Assembly (NCBI GenBank): GCA_002747825.1
Contig: PDQQ01000014.1
Coordinates: 19,733 to 83,732, forward strand
Origin: Deltaproteobacteria bacterium
Lineage (GTDB): Bacteria > Desulfobacterota > Desulfobulbia > Desulfobulbales > Desulfocapsaceae
Reading direction: 5' to 3'
DNA length: 64,000 bases
Of the stretch, positions 1 through 8,252 are shown piece after piece. Below the pieces are notes generated by a model. The model saw nothing but the letters and a program-made list of their open reading frames with translations. It did not search any database and was not told where the DNA came from. The position numbers and the translations under genes were made by a program. Numbering within the stretch: position 1 is the first letter of the stretch; every line of letters starts with the position of its first letter.

Positions 1-1054
1 ATACCGTCGCCTCAATCTCGGACTGGGATTTCCCCGCCTTCATCTGGGCAACGAGTCTGGTAAAATACCCCTCCATTTCAAGCTTGAGACCAGAGTCAAC
101 TATCGCTACCTGCTGCTCCATACCGGAGGCCTCAAAGATATCAAAATAGCTGTTCTGGACCGCCATCTTGGCCTTATCAACCTCGCCCTGTTTGTACAGT
201 CCTAAGGCTGCGTTGATACTGGTAAAGAGATCTCCGTTGATCTTCTCCCAGTCTTTGGCCGGCTGACCGGCATTCTGACGCTCTTTGCGCTGACGATCAT
301 TCAGGGCCTTGTCAACCATCGGCAGACCCTGGGTATCGGCCAGAAGATCAGACAGGACGGTGGTTACTTTTTCAACCACCTGCTGGTCAGGCGCAGAGTC
401 CTTGACCATTTTATGCAGTTCGGCAAAGGAGTTGTTGTAGTAAAAATCGCGTTTGGTCGAAATCCCTCTGCGAATCCCGGTTTCCAGAAGACTGTTCTTA
501 TAGCCAGTGAACTGGGCCTTTGTCAGGGCTTCATCGGCCTCGTCGTAACTTCCCCTCGAATAGGCATCAAGAAAATCATGCAGCAGGGATTCAGTAAGCT
601 TGTAGGCATCAAGCCATACAGGATCAATTCTATCGATATCCACGGCCGTGACATTCTGCACCCCGCTCACCGTATGGCCAGAGGCCTTAACCTCCTCAAG
701 GGCTTCGGCAATCCCGGCGTTCAGGCTATCGACGGCGGCCTTTACGGCTTCAGGAGGTTCTCCGGCAACAATCATCTTTCGGATCTCACCAAACTGGCTT
801 TCCAGATCGAAACTCACTGCGGCTGAGACGTTTATGCGGATGGGCCCCTCAAGGTTCTCAAACACCTCAAAATAGGCCATCTGCACAGCCGTCTTACCAC
901 CCTCCACATCGCCCTCCTGGTAGAGCCTAACCCCCGTATTCAGACGCGTATTGATCTCTTCGGCAAGGCGATCATAGTCGGGGGCGGCAATGACAAAAGG
1001 AGCGAGAAAGAAAAGAGATACAACAATCAAGATACTGAAGATATATCTAAACAT
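1..1054 (-). CDS. FTR1-family iron permease, N-terminal periplasmic part (partial, runs off window start)
   Basis: The reading frame opens at an ATG (complement of 1052-1054) and stays open to base 1, so only about 351 N-terminal residues are visible. It begins with a hydrophobic signal-like stretch (MFRYIFSILIVVSLFFL). Two related helical modules follow, at roughly residues 25-105 and 235-350. Each carries an 'AxQxxYFxxFE' element (VQMAYFEVFE and VQNSYFDIFE); the second continues with 'ASGMEQQVA' and 'LEMEGYFTRLVA'. This duplicated module is typical of the long N-terminal extracytoplasmic region of bacterial FTR1-type iron permeases, whose membrane domain with REGxE motifs would lie beyond base 1. 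The assignment rests on motif recognition only; the permease domain itself is not seen. Confidence 0.65.
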   Translation of the reverse strand, partial: MFRYIFSILIVVSLFFLAPFVIAAPDYDRLAEEINTRLNTGVRLYQEGDVEGGKTAVQMAYFEVFENLEGPIRINVSAAVSFDLESQFGEIRKMIVAGEPPEAVKAAVDSLNAGIAEALEEVKASGHTVSGVQNVTAVDIDRIDPVWLDAYKLTESLLHDFLDAYSRGSYDEADEALTKAQFTGYKNSLLETGIRRGISTKRDFYYNNSFAELHKMVKDSAPDQQVVEKVTTVLSDLLADTQGLPMVDKALNDRQRKERQNAGQPAKDWEKINGDLFTSINAALGLYKQGEVDKAKMAVQNSYFDIFEASGMEQQVAIVDSGLKLEMEGYFTRLVAQMKAGKSQSEIEATV

Positions 1055-1498
1055 ATTTGTGCCACTATGGTTAAGTTTGGATTTACTAACAAAATACTGT
1101 GATAAAAATCTCTTGTCAAGAGAGCTTAGGCCATCATAAAAACTTTGTTAAAGAAAGATTGAAAAACAAGGGGAAACCCTTCGAACGAACCTCTTTTTCG
1201 ATCATTTCACGGGCACAGGGAGATAGACCAGAGTCCCACCTCCATCCATATGGCGATGATCCTAAGACCTGCAGGCAAATGGGCCGCAAAAAACATGTAT
1301 TCGAAGGGCCTGAAATCGTTTCCTCCTCTTCTATATCGACAGGGTTCTTTTCGCAAGAAAAGAACATCCCGAAAAACATCTCGATTTCAGATCTGCCAAC
1401 GATACAAGAAGACAAGACAACCCTCCCACCAATACAGCGTGAGGAGGGCGAGGCTCTCTTTTAAAGGCTGCAAACAGAGGGCAAGAAAGATCTGAATT
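1055..1498. other. Intergenic region without a supported gene
   Basis: This 444-base gap lies between the FTR1-like gene start and the thiY stop. Short open frames exist on both strands, but they overlap each other, lack Shine-Dalgarno sequences and have no recognisable protein family. It presumably holds the promoter of the FTR1-like gene and the 3' end of the thiamine operon; I saw no convincing terminator hairpin. Confidence 0.5.
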
Positions 1499-2449
1499 CT
1501 AGTCCAGTTCCACAGCCCACATCCTCAAATCATCTCCCGTTTCAATCCCGTTTTGCTCTTTGAGAAAGCGGGCAAAGTTTCTGTAGCGTTTCCGGTCCAG
1601 GGCACCGGGCCGTAGCGCAAAACGCGGCACAGTATCACGCCAGGCCAGGCGGTTTAAGGTATCGTCCAGCTCCTCTCTCCCGTTACTGATAAAAAGTTTC
1701 CAACTCTCATCGGGATGATTGACCAGATACTGTGCTCCGGCCTCCAGGGCATCGACAAATTTACGAAGATCATCGTCAGCAACCCTGTCCCTATGCGCCA
1801 CAAGAATAAGTTCATCATATGACGGAACCCCATGCTCTTCGACAAAGAATGCGTACCCAGGATGTTTTTCGATCTCCATCTGATTCAACTCGAAGTTCCG
1901 AAAGGCCCCGATCACTGCATCGACCTTGCCGGAAATCAGGGAGGGTGAAAGCGAAAAATTGACATTGACCAGCTTGACATCATCGAGACCAAGCCCTGCC
2001 TTGGCAAGTATGACTTTCAAAAGAATTGTCTCAAAACCGCCCACCGAATAGCCGATGGTCTTTCCCTTTATATCACCGATCTGACGGATACCGCTGTCGG
2101 CAAGAACAACCAGTGAATTCAGCGGGGTTGCCACAAGCGTTGCGATACGGACCAGTGGCAGCCCTTCAGCCACCTGCATCTGGTGCTGGGGTTGATAAGA
2201 AACCGCAATATCAGCTTTTTTGGCGGCAACAAGCTTTGGAGGATCGTTGGGATTGGCTGGAGCGATAAACTCTACCTCGAGACCTCTTTCCTTGAAAAAC
2301 CCCTTTTCCTGGGCAACAAGAAGCGGGCCGTGGTCAGGATTGATAAACCAGTCAAGCAGCACGGTTAACCGGGTTGCCGCAGATGACGATCCGACAACAG
2401 AAACAACCAAAAACAATGCAAGAAAAATTGCTGTAAAAAACCTATTCAT
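1499..2449 (-). CDS. thiY: Thiamine-precursor ABC transporter, periplasmic binding protein (ThiY/NMT1 type)
   Basis: This is a 316-residue solute-binding protein of the NMT1/THI5-like family, which captures pyrimidine thiamine precursors (formylaminopyrimidine or HMP). It has a signal peptide (about residues 1-24, cleavage near SSSA-AT). The mature start 'TRLTVLLDWFINPDHGPLLVAQEKGFF' is the family signature. Central motifs 'SYQPQHQMQVAEGLPLV' and 'GKTIGYSVGGFE' also match. It is the last gene of the operon and overlaps thiX by 8 bases. The thiM-thiE-thiD context and the upstream TPP riboswitch favour a pyrimidine precursor over taurine or nitrate as ligand. Exact ligand specificity is inferred. 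Confidence 0.85.
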   Translation of the reverse strand: MNRFFTAIFLALFLVVSVVGSSSAATRLTVLLDWFINPDHGPLLVAQEKGFFKERGLEVEFIAPANPNDPPKLVAAKKADIAVSYQPQHQMQVAEGLPLVRIATLVATPLNSLVVLADSGIRQIGDIKGKTIGYSVGGFETILLKVILAKAGLGLDDVKLVNVNFSLSPSLISGKVDAVIGAFRNFELNQMEIEKHPGYAFFVEEHGVPSYDELILVAHRDRVADDDLRKFVDALEAGAQYLVNHPDESWKLFISNGREELDDTLNRLAWRDTVPRFALRPGALDRKRYRNFARFLKEQNGIETGDDLRMWAVELD

Positions 2450-3197
2450 GATGGAACTCCTTTATTTTTTCCCAATAAATGACTCGAACGAGCAAAGAAT
2501 CAACACAATAATAGAGACAGACCGAGATCAATGCCAACAGAAACAAGGCCGCAAACATTCGATCAATCTGCATCCTGGCGTTGGCATGCAGCATATAATA
2601 TCCAAGCCCCTCACTGGAGCCCACCCATTCCCCGACGACTGCTCCGATCGGAGCAACCGCAGCGGCCACCCGTAATCCGGAAGCAAGTGCCGGTAGTGCC
2701 CCGGGAATGATGATACAACGTATCACCCGCCAGGAGCTGGCACCCATAATACGGGCCATCTCCAGAAGATCACCCTCTATACGCCGCATCCCGTGGTAAA
2801 ATGCCGATGTAACCGGGAAAAAGATGATCAGAACAGCCATTGCCACCTTCGAGGCCATACCGTAGCCCAACCAGAGAACCAGGATCGGAGCCAGGGCAAA
2901 AACCGGGATAGCCTGACTGATAACCAGTACAGGAAGCAGCCAGCGCTGTAAAACCGGCGACAGAATCATAACAAGGGCACAGAGACAGCCGAGTCCGGTT
3001 CCCAGAAGCAGTCCGAGCAGAATCTCGGTCAGGGTAACCATGGTATGGTCGGTCAGAATCTGAAAATGCGCAACAACGGCAGTAAAAACCGTAGCCGGAC
3101 CAGGCAGGATATACGACGGGACCCCGCTGATAATGACAATCAGCTGCCAGAACAGGACCAGAGATGCCGCCAGAATCAGGGCCCGTAATATCCTCAT
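2442..3197 (-). CDS. thiX: Thiamine-precursor ABC transporter, permease
   Basis: This 251-residue integral membrane protein has about six hydrophobic segments and the EAA-type loop ('EMARIMGASSWRVIRCIIIPGALPALASGLR', roughly residues 145-175) that contacts the ATPase. It belongs to the SsuC/TauC/ThiX permease family. It overlaps thiZ by 4 bases (ATGA) and thiY by 8, showing tight translational coupling. Specificity for thiamine pyrimidine precursors is inferred from the operon. Confidence 0.85.
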   Translation of the reverse strand: MRILRALILAASLVLFWQLIVIISGVPSYILPGPATVFTAVVAHFQILTDHTMVTLTEILLGLLLGTGLGCLCALVMILSPVLQRWLLPVLVISQAIPVFALAPILVLWLGYGMASKVAMAVLIIFFPVTSAFYHGMRRIEGDLLEMARIMGASSWRVIRCIIIPGALPALASGLRVAAAVAPIGAVVGEWVGSSEGLGYYMLHANARMQIDRMFAALFLLALISVCLYYCVDSLLVRVIYWEKIKEFHHE

Positions 3198-3985
3198 ACA
3201 CCCTCCTCGGCAAACAGGGTTTGCAGCAACGCTGCATGCTCTTGGGCAAACTCGGGACCATCGGTTGTTCTTGGAATAGCACCACCGGGCCTTAGCTCGG
3301 CGACCACATTGGCCGGAGACCCTCCAAGAACAACCACCCTGTGACCGAGGCGCAGGGCCTCGAAGGGATCATGGGTGACCAGCACAACTGTTTTTCCGCG
3401 GGCAAGTCGTGCCGCAAGGTTTTGCAGTTTGAATCGGGTCAGGGCGTCCAATGCCGAAAACGGCTCGTCCATAAGCAGGACAGGCCGTTCCTCCATCAAG
3501 GTTCTGAGAAGGGCAACTCTCTGGCGCATGCCACCGGAAAGGGCACCCGGATACAGCTTCCCACAGCCCGCCATTCCGACCTTTTCAAGCAAGATCTCTG
3601 CCTTTCTCAGGCTGTTGGCATCAAGCTCGCCCCTCAACCTTGCGCCGATGACAATGTTATCGAGCACCCTCAGCCAGGGCAGCAGCAGATCCTTCTGACT
3701 CATCCAGGCGATCAGCCCCGTCGTTTTGCAGGTGCCGGAAAAACAGACCGAACCGGAAAAACAAAAATCTTGCGTCTCTGTCAGGATGCGGAGCAAACTT
3801 GACTTCCCGCAGCCGCTTGGCCCCAACAGACAGGTCCATCTCCCGGGCTCGAAATCCAGCGCAAATTTTTCAAAAACGGTACGTCCCTCGAAGGAGAGGT
3901 CAATATCATGGCAGCACAGGCCAACGCTGCCAGTACCCGTAGTACCGGTGTCTTGCCTGGATAGATGCGGTCCCTGCCTGTCCAT
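3194..3985 (-). CDS. thiZ: Thiamine-precursor ABC transporter, ATP-binding protein
   Basis: This 263-residue ABC ATPase has Walker A GPSGCGKSS (about residues 76-84), the signature LSGGMRQRVALLR and Walker B VLLMDEPFSALD followed by the switch 'VTHDPFEALRLG'. It belongs to the SsuB/TauB/ThiZ subfamily. The first ~20 residues (rich in Gly/Thr) are not conserved in this family, so a shorter protein beginning nearer 'VGLCCHDIDLSF' is possible. The gene follows the thiD stop directly and overlaps thiX. It energises uptake of the pyrimidine precursor bound by the downstream ThiY. Confidence 0.85.
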   Translation of the reverse strand: MDRQGPHLSRQDTGTTGTGSVGLCCHDIDLSFEGRTVFEKFALDFEPGRWTCLLGPSGCGKSSLLRILTETQDFCFSGSVCFSGTCKTTGLIAWMSQKDLLLPWLRVLDNIVIGARLRGELDANSLRKAEILLEKVGMAGCGKLYPGALSGGMRQRVALLRTLMEERPVLLMDEPFSALDALTRFKLQNLAARLARGKTVVLVTHDPFEALRLGHRVVVLGGSPANVVAELRPGGAIPRTTDGPEFAQEHAALLQTLFAEEGV

Positions 3986-4807
3986 CTAAAAGAACCTGTA
4001 GAAATGGTTCACCGGCCCATTTCCACCGCCGAGACGATATTCTGCCCCCGAGCGTATGGCCCCGGTTATATACTCTTTTGCCGCTTCTACGGCCTCGTTG
4101 ATCGGCATATCACTGGCCAGCTTTGCGGCAATCGCCGAAGAGAGGGTACAACCGGTGCCGTGGGTATTGGCGGTGGCGATCCGCTCTGCCGGATAGGAAT
4201 ATAGAGTATTGGTCCGAGCCATATAGAGGACATCAGTACAGGAGGCTCTCTCCAGATGGGCCCCTTTTACCAAGACATTCGCGCATCCCAGAGCGGAGAG
4301 TTCTTCTGCTGCGCCCTCCAAGCCGGCAACATCGTCAATCTGCCTTCCCAAGAGGGCTTCGGCCTCCGGCAGATTGGGCGTAATCAGATCGGCCAAAGGC
4401 ACAAGGCTCTCTTTCAATGCTGAGACGGCATCGTCTTCGAGAAGCTTATCTCCACTGGTTGCCACCATCACCGGATCAAGCACAATACCAGACAGATTAC
4501 GCAGGCGGAGGACCTCAGCTATCGTCTCGATAAGTTCGACCGAAAACAACATACCAATCTTCACGGCGTCGACACCAATATCGTCGAGGACCACCTCAAG
4601 TTGCCGTCTGACAAAGTCCACGGGCACTGAATGTATCGCAAAAACCCCTTGGGTATTCTGGGCGGTAAGGGCGGTGATCACAGAGAGACCATAACAACCA
4701 TTGGCCGCTATGGCCTTGAGATCCGCCTGAATTCCGGCCCCTCCGCCGCTGTCGGAACCGGCGATGGTCAAAACACGACGATAGCGTTTGTTTGCTTGAC
4801 TGTTCAT
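3986..4807 (-). CDS. thiD: Hydroxymethylpyrimidine/phosphomethylpyrimidine kinase
   Basis: ThiD phosphorylates HMP and HMP-P to give HMP-PP, the pyrimidine half of thiamine. The 273-residue protein shows the diagnostic start 'VLTIAGSDSGGGAGIQADLK', 'DPVMVATSGD', 'TPNLPEAEALLG' and the anion-hole motif 'NTHGTGCTLSSAIAA'. I chose ATG 4807 because it overlaps the thiE stop (ATGA), is preceded by GGGGGA, and yields the normal length. The longer open frame upstream is Cys/Arg-rich out-of-frame thiE sequence. It sits mid-operon under the TPP riboswitch. Confidence 0.95.
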   Translation of the reverse strand: MNSQANKRYRRVLTIAGSDSGGGAGIQADLKAIAANGCYGLSVITALTAQNTQGVFAIHSVPVDFVRRQLEVVLDDIGVDAVKIGMLFSVELIETIAEVLRLRNLSGIVLDPVMVATSGDKLLEDDAVSALKESLVPLADLITPNLPEAEALLGRQIDDVAGLEGAAEELSALGCANVLVKGAHLERASCTDVLYMARTNTLYSYPAERIATANTHGTGCTLSSAIAAKLASDMPINEAVEAAKEYITGAIRSGAEYRLGGGNGPVNHFYRFF

Positions 4808-5451
4808 AGATTCCCCCTGATGGTGGTTGGCAGGCCGGCGGCACGACGAAGCGCAAACGCGGCCTCTCGTGGAGAGGGTGCGCTGACAATGGCCGAGACA
4901 ACGGCAATACCGTCGGCACCTGCAGCGATAACCTCCGCACAATTTCGATGGTTTATACCGCCAATGGCCACCAGCGGGAGGTCCACGGTCTCTCTGATTG
5001 CAGCCAGACCGGAGAGCCCCAGGGCCGGAGCCGTATCTCTCTTTGTCGATGTTGCAAAGACAGGACTTACCCCAAGATAATCGGCGCCACCGGCCTCTGC
5101 GGTCAGGGCATCTTCGACGGACTCAACAGAGATTCCGATAATGAAATCTGCACCGAGGATTTTCCTGGCATCCCTGAGATCTATGTCCTGTTGACCGAGA
5201 TGGACACCGGCGGCCCCGACGGCCATTGCCACATCAATCCTGTCATTGACGATAAGGGGGATGCCAACGGGCTTCAGGAGGTTCTGCAGGCCTTTGGCCT
5301 CGCCAACAAACTCCCTTGCCGAACAGGTCTTTTCCCGTATCTGCACACAGGTGACGCCGCCGCCAACGGCCTCTTCAACGATATCGAGGCTGCTTCTGCC
5401 CAGAGACAGCCCCCGGTCGGTTACCAGATAGAGCGTATAATCATGCTTCAT
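4804..5451 (-). CDS. thiE: Thiamine-phosphate synthase
   Basis: ThiE joins HMP-PP with HET-P to form thiamine phosphate. This 215-residue TIM-barrel protein has 'YLVTDRGLSLGRSSLDIVEEA', 'VQIREKTCSAREF', 'LIVNDRIDVAMAVGAAGVHLGQ', 'GISVESVEDALTAEAGGADYLGVSPVFAT' and 'PLVAIGGINHRNC', all family signatures for pyrophosphate and thiazole phosphate binding. It is directly downstream of thiM (5 bases) and overlaps thiD by 4. The length is normal and nothing is unusual. Confidence 0.95.
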   Translation of the reverse strand: MKHDYTLYLVTDRGLSLGRSSLDIVEEAVGGGVTCVQIREKTCSAREFVGEAKGLQNLLKPVGIPLIVNDRIDVAMAVGAAGVHLGQQDIDLRDARKILGADFIIGISVESVEDALTAEAGGADYLGVSPVFATSTKRDTAPALGLSGLAAIRETVDLPLVAIGGINHRNCAEVIAAGADGIAVVSAIVSAPSPREAAFALRRAAGLPTTIRGNL

Positions 5452-5456
5452 TACAG

Positions 5457-6263
5457 CTACCGGACAACGATCTTGGCCGACTGGACAAACTCTTCAGTGG
5501 AGAGCCCATACAGGGCATCAAGAAAATGGACGGCAAAAGAGCCCGGCCCCGAAGCCGAACGGGCTGCGCGTTCACCGGCAAGCCCGATAAAGGCCAGAGC
5601 GCCGGCCGCGGCAACGGGCATATCCTCTTCAACCGCCGCAAAAGCACCGACCAGAGCGGTTGCAGTACAGCCTGTACCGGTAATATATGGCATCATTTCG
5701 TGCCCATTGGCGACCTCTATCACCCTCTCACCGTCGGTTACAAGATCGATCTTGCCGGTTATGGCAAGTGTTGTTTTCAGCTCCCGCGCCATCTCCACGG
5801 CAACGCCGGCCGCCTCATCTACCGCATTGGCAGCGTCGACACCGCGGGTTGCGGACGAACCTCCACTGAGCGCCAGTATTTCAGAGCTGTTTCCCCTGAC
5901 GATGCGCACCGCCACCTCCTGCAGGATCCTTTTGGCCGCATCCGTCCGCAGGGCTGTGGCACCGGCACCTACAGGATCGAGCACCACCGGGGTCTTCAAA
6001 GATGAGGCCTTCTGGCCGGCCAGCACCATCGCCTCAACCCAGTCATCACTCAAGGTGCCAATGTTTAAGACAAGGGCGTTGGCAATTCCGGCCATATCCT
6101 CAACCTCGTTTATCGCATGTGCCATCACAGGAGAGGCTCCGGCGGCGAGAAGCGCGTTGGCGGTAAAATTCATGACCACGTAGTTTGTGATATTATGAAC
6201 AAGAGGCTTGCTGGCTCTGATCTTTTGCAGATTTTCGGCAGACTGACGGACAATTTGAGACAT
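5457..6263 (-). CDS. thiM: Hydroxyethylthiazole kinase
   Basis: ThiM phosphorylates salvaged hydroxyethylthiazole. The 268-residue ribokinase-like protein contains 'PLVHNITNYVVMNFTANALLAAGASPVMAHA', 'NIGTL', 'VVLDPVGAGATALRTDAA', 'IVRGNSSEILAL' and the catalytic 'ITGTGCTATALVGAF'. Its ATG follows a strong GGGGGAG ribosome site. As first gene of the operon it lies about 95 bases downstream of the TPP riboswitch. With thiD, thiE and thiXYZ it makes up a salvage pathway; no de novo genes (thiC, thiG) are present here. Confidence 0.95.
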   Translation of the reverse strand: MSQIVRQSAENLQKIRASKPLVHNITNYVVMNFTANALLAAGASPVMAHAINEVEDMAGIANALVLNIGTLSDDWVEAMVLAGQKASSLKTPVVLDPVGAGATALRTDAAKRILQEVAVRIVRGNSSEILALSGGSSATRGVDAANAVDEAAGVAVEMARELKTTLAITGKIDLVTDGERVIEVANGHEMMPYITGTGCTATALVGAFAAVEEDMPVAAAGALAFIGLAGERAARSASGPGSFAVHFLDALYGLSTEEFVQSAKIVVR

Positions 6264-6354
6264 AGCTCCCCCTTATCGAGCAAAATACGATTGATAGAAA
6301 AAAGGAAAAGACAACAGGATACAGCCAGGAAGGACAAACTCAAAGAAGAACTAC

Positions 6355-6434
6355 TCTCTGCAATTCCCTACGCTGGTATTAACCAGGTCAGGTTCAATGG
6401 GTATCATCTCAGGCCTGAGCCGCCCCTGCAAATT
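6355..6434 (-). promoter_or_regulatory. TPP riboswitch (THI element)
   Basis: Read on the minus strand, the sequence contains the conserved blocks of the thiamine pyrophosphate aptamer in order: GGGGCGGC, GGCCTGAGATGATACCC, TTGAACCTGACCTGG, TTAATACCAGCG and TAGGGAA. Short TGCA/TGCA arms (6427-6430 and 6359-6362) can close the P1 stem. It precedes thiM. No clear terminator with a U-tract lies between aptamer and start codon, so control at the thiM ribosome site (GGGGGAG) is the more likely mode; that part is inference. Confidence 0.95.
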
Positions 6435-6492
6435 TTAGGTTAACGTAAACAAAGAGATCAATAAAGTCAACAAGCATCTGAAAATCGGTCGC

Positions 6493-7254
6493 TCAATCCT
6501 CAGCGCAGAACTGGACAACCTCTCTGTAGGTCAGGCCCTGCCCGCCAAAGATATCAAGCGCGCTGCCCACGGTAACATCGACTCTTCCCTGACCGAGATC
6601 GGCGATCATCTGCAAATCTGCGATACTCGCAACACCCCCGGCATAGGTTATCGGCAGCGCAGAACAGCGTGCAAGCAGAGAGAGAATATCAGGTTCGATA
6701 CCAGCGCATTTTCCCTCGACATCGGCCGCATGTACCAAAAACTGATCGCAATAGCCAGCCAGATCCTCGAGCACATCTTCCTGCAGGCGCACCTCGGTGA
6801 AACACTGCCAGCGGTCTGTGACGATATAGTAATGCTCTCCCCTTTTCCGGCAGCTCAAATCGAGGACAATATGCTCTTTTCCGACCAGAGAGACAAGATG
6901 CCTGAGCCGCTGCATATCGACATTACCGTCATTGAAGACATAGGAGGTAACAATAACGTGGGAGGCGCCGCGGTCCAGCCAATCTTTGGCATTGTCAGCC
7001 GTTATACCGCCGCCGATCTGCATCCCTTCCGGCCAGGCAGCAAGGGCCTCACGGGCGGCAACGGCATTGCCCGGCCCCAGCATAATGACATGGCCTCCCA
7101 AGAGATTATCCTTTCGGAACAGCGAGGCATACCAGGCAGGAGATTTTTGACTGACAAAGTTTACCGAAAGCGACGAAGGATCTTCGGACAGTGTGGAGCC
7201 GACAATCTGCTTGACGACTCCCGAGTGTAAATCTATACATGGTCTGAACTTCAT
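6493..7254 (-). CDS. hisA: ProFAR isomerase of the eukaryotic (HIS6-like) type
   Basis: This 253-residue TIM-barrel protein catalyses the HisA step of histidine synthesis. Its sequence follows the fungal/plant HIS6 pattern rather than ordinary bacterial HisA: 'CIDLHSGVVKQIVGSTL', 'NFVSQKSPAWYASLF', 'HVIMLGPGNAVAAREAL', 'MQIGGGI', 'VIVTSYVF', 'IVLDLSCRK', 'FLVHAADVEGKC', 'ITYAGGVASIADL' and 'VDVTVGSALDIFGG'. ATG 7254 is chosen because the 40 extra residues upstream are unrelated to the family; no strong Shine-Dalgarno is visible. Catalytic Asp in 'CIDLH' and Asp in the 'AADVEG' strand are retained. No other his biosynthesis gene lies beside it. Confidence 0.88.
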   Translation of the reverse strand: MKFRPCIDLHSGVVKQIVGSTLSEDPSSLSVNFVSQKSPAWYASLFRKDNLLGGHVIMLGPGNAVAAREALAAWPEGMQIGGGITADNAKDWLDRGASHVIVTSYVFNDGNVDMQRLRHLVSLVGKEHIVLDLSCRKRGEHYYIVTDRWQCFTEVRLQEDVLEDLAGYCDQFLVHAADVEGKCAGIEPDILSLLARCSALPITYAGGVASIADLQMIADLGQGRVDVTVGSALDIFGGQGLTYREVVQFCAED

Positions 7255-7475
7255 AGGGGACAATCCCGAATCACCATTGTCTGGGACAGGAGCCCGACGA
7301 AGACAAGGGCCGGAAATGGCTCTGCCTCCAAAACTCTCAGAGATCTTCTGCCTGAAAACCTGAACATTGCACAACCAGCCCTCTCAAGACCTTCTCTGGC
7401 GCTGTACCAGAAAAACGGCCGAAATAAGGGAATGTTGTCCAGGTTGAGCTGAGGCTCCCTTGTTCTCTTTTCGGC

Positions 7476-8159
7476 TCAGATTTTTTTGATCAGCATGGTT
7501 GACGGATCCAGAGCCAGGCCTGCGTCCGGATCGGTCGCACAGAAATCACAGCGCAATATGTCCAGATGTATCGCCTCACCTTCAGGCCGTATCAGCAAAA
7601 TTGCATCAAAGAGATCATCAACCTCATGGCAGGGCGCCGGAACCCCGGCCTTGCTCGTCCGGGTATCATCACGATGGCTTATCGCAGAAAACCAGATCAT
7701 ACGCAGATCCTGCTCCTGCATAATCCGTTTAAAATCTTCCAGAGATTCTCGAGAACTGCCTGTAAAATCGTACCCGTCAACGATAAGACATTGCGGCTTA
7801 TAGATATCCTGGGCAACCAGATCATCGAGCCGTTCCTTAAAAAGACTGGTTGAAAAGCTGCTCTCCTTAAAGGTCATAATCATACGATTTTTCATGACCG
7901 CAGGAATGTTGCCAATCTTCTCTCCATCGGTGAAAAGGGACAAGATATCATCATACCAGGTACGGGTCTTCTCAAGACCTTCCCCGATAGAGACATGTAA
8001 TACCTTATTCCCCAGGAGCATGTAATCCAGGGCAAGCTGAACCAAAACGGCCGTCTTGCCAAGACCGGCCCTGGCCATGACCAGCCCCATGGCCCCTTTT
8101 TCTTTTTCTTCCGGGCCAAGGGCACGGACCGGATTATTCGCAACCAGATTTTTTTCCAT
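7476..8159 (-). CDS. RecA-like P-loop ATPase of unknown role
   Basis: This 227-residue soluble protein has Walker A ARAGLGKT (about residues 30-37), preceded by 'GLVMARAG' as in RadA/DnaB/KaiC-type ATPases, and a Walker B-like 'PQCLIVDGYDF' (about 122-132). 'VQLALDYMLLGNKVLHVSIGEG' also fits a RecA-fold. It lacks an obvious DNA-binding or zinc domain and ends with 'LRCDFCATDPDAGLALDPSTMLI'. It lies between hisA and fusA on the same strand, about 90 bases from fusA. I do not recognise a characterised family; a cytosolic regulator or chaperone-like ATPase is possible but unsupported. Confidence 0.7.
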   Translation of the reverse strand: MEKNLVANNPVRALGPEEKEKGAMGLVMARAGLGKTAVLVQLALDYMLLGNKVLHVSIGEGLEKTRTWYDDILSLFTDGEKIGNIPAVMKNRMIMTFKESSFSTSLFKERLDDLVAQDIYKPQCLIVDGYDFTGSSRESLEDFKRIMQEQDLRMIWFSAISHRDDTRTSKAGVPAPCHEVDDLFDAILLIRPEGEAIHLDILRCDFCATDPDAGLALDPSTMLIKKI

Positions 8160-8252
8160 GAAAATTCACCTTTTCAATCCTTATCTTATATGCCAGATCA
8201 AAGATCCAGACAATATCTTACACCTCGACATCTCAGCGCATTATTACGAATA

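Noticed and set aside
1099..1495. Short frames in the 1055-1498 gap
   Set aside because: Frames on both strands overlap each other, lack ribosome sites and have no similarity.
4948..6183. A 411-codon plus-strand frame through thiE and thiM
   Set aside because: It is antisense to two unmistakable thiamine genes, has no family match and shows biased, repetitive composition typical of a shadow frame.
6264..6354. Riboswitch terminator upstream of thiM
   Set aside because: A T-rich stretch exists but no stable GC stem precedes it, so I did not call a terminator.
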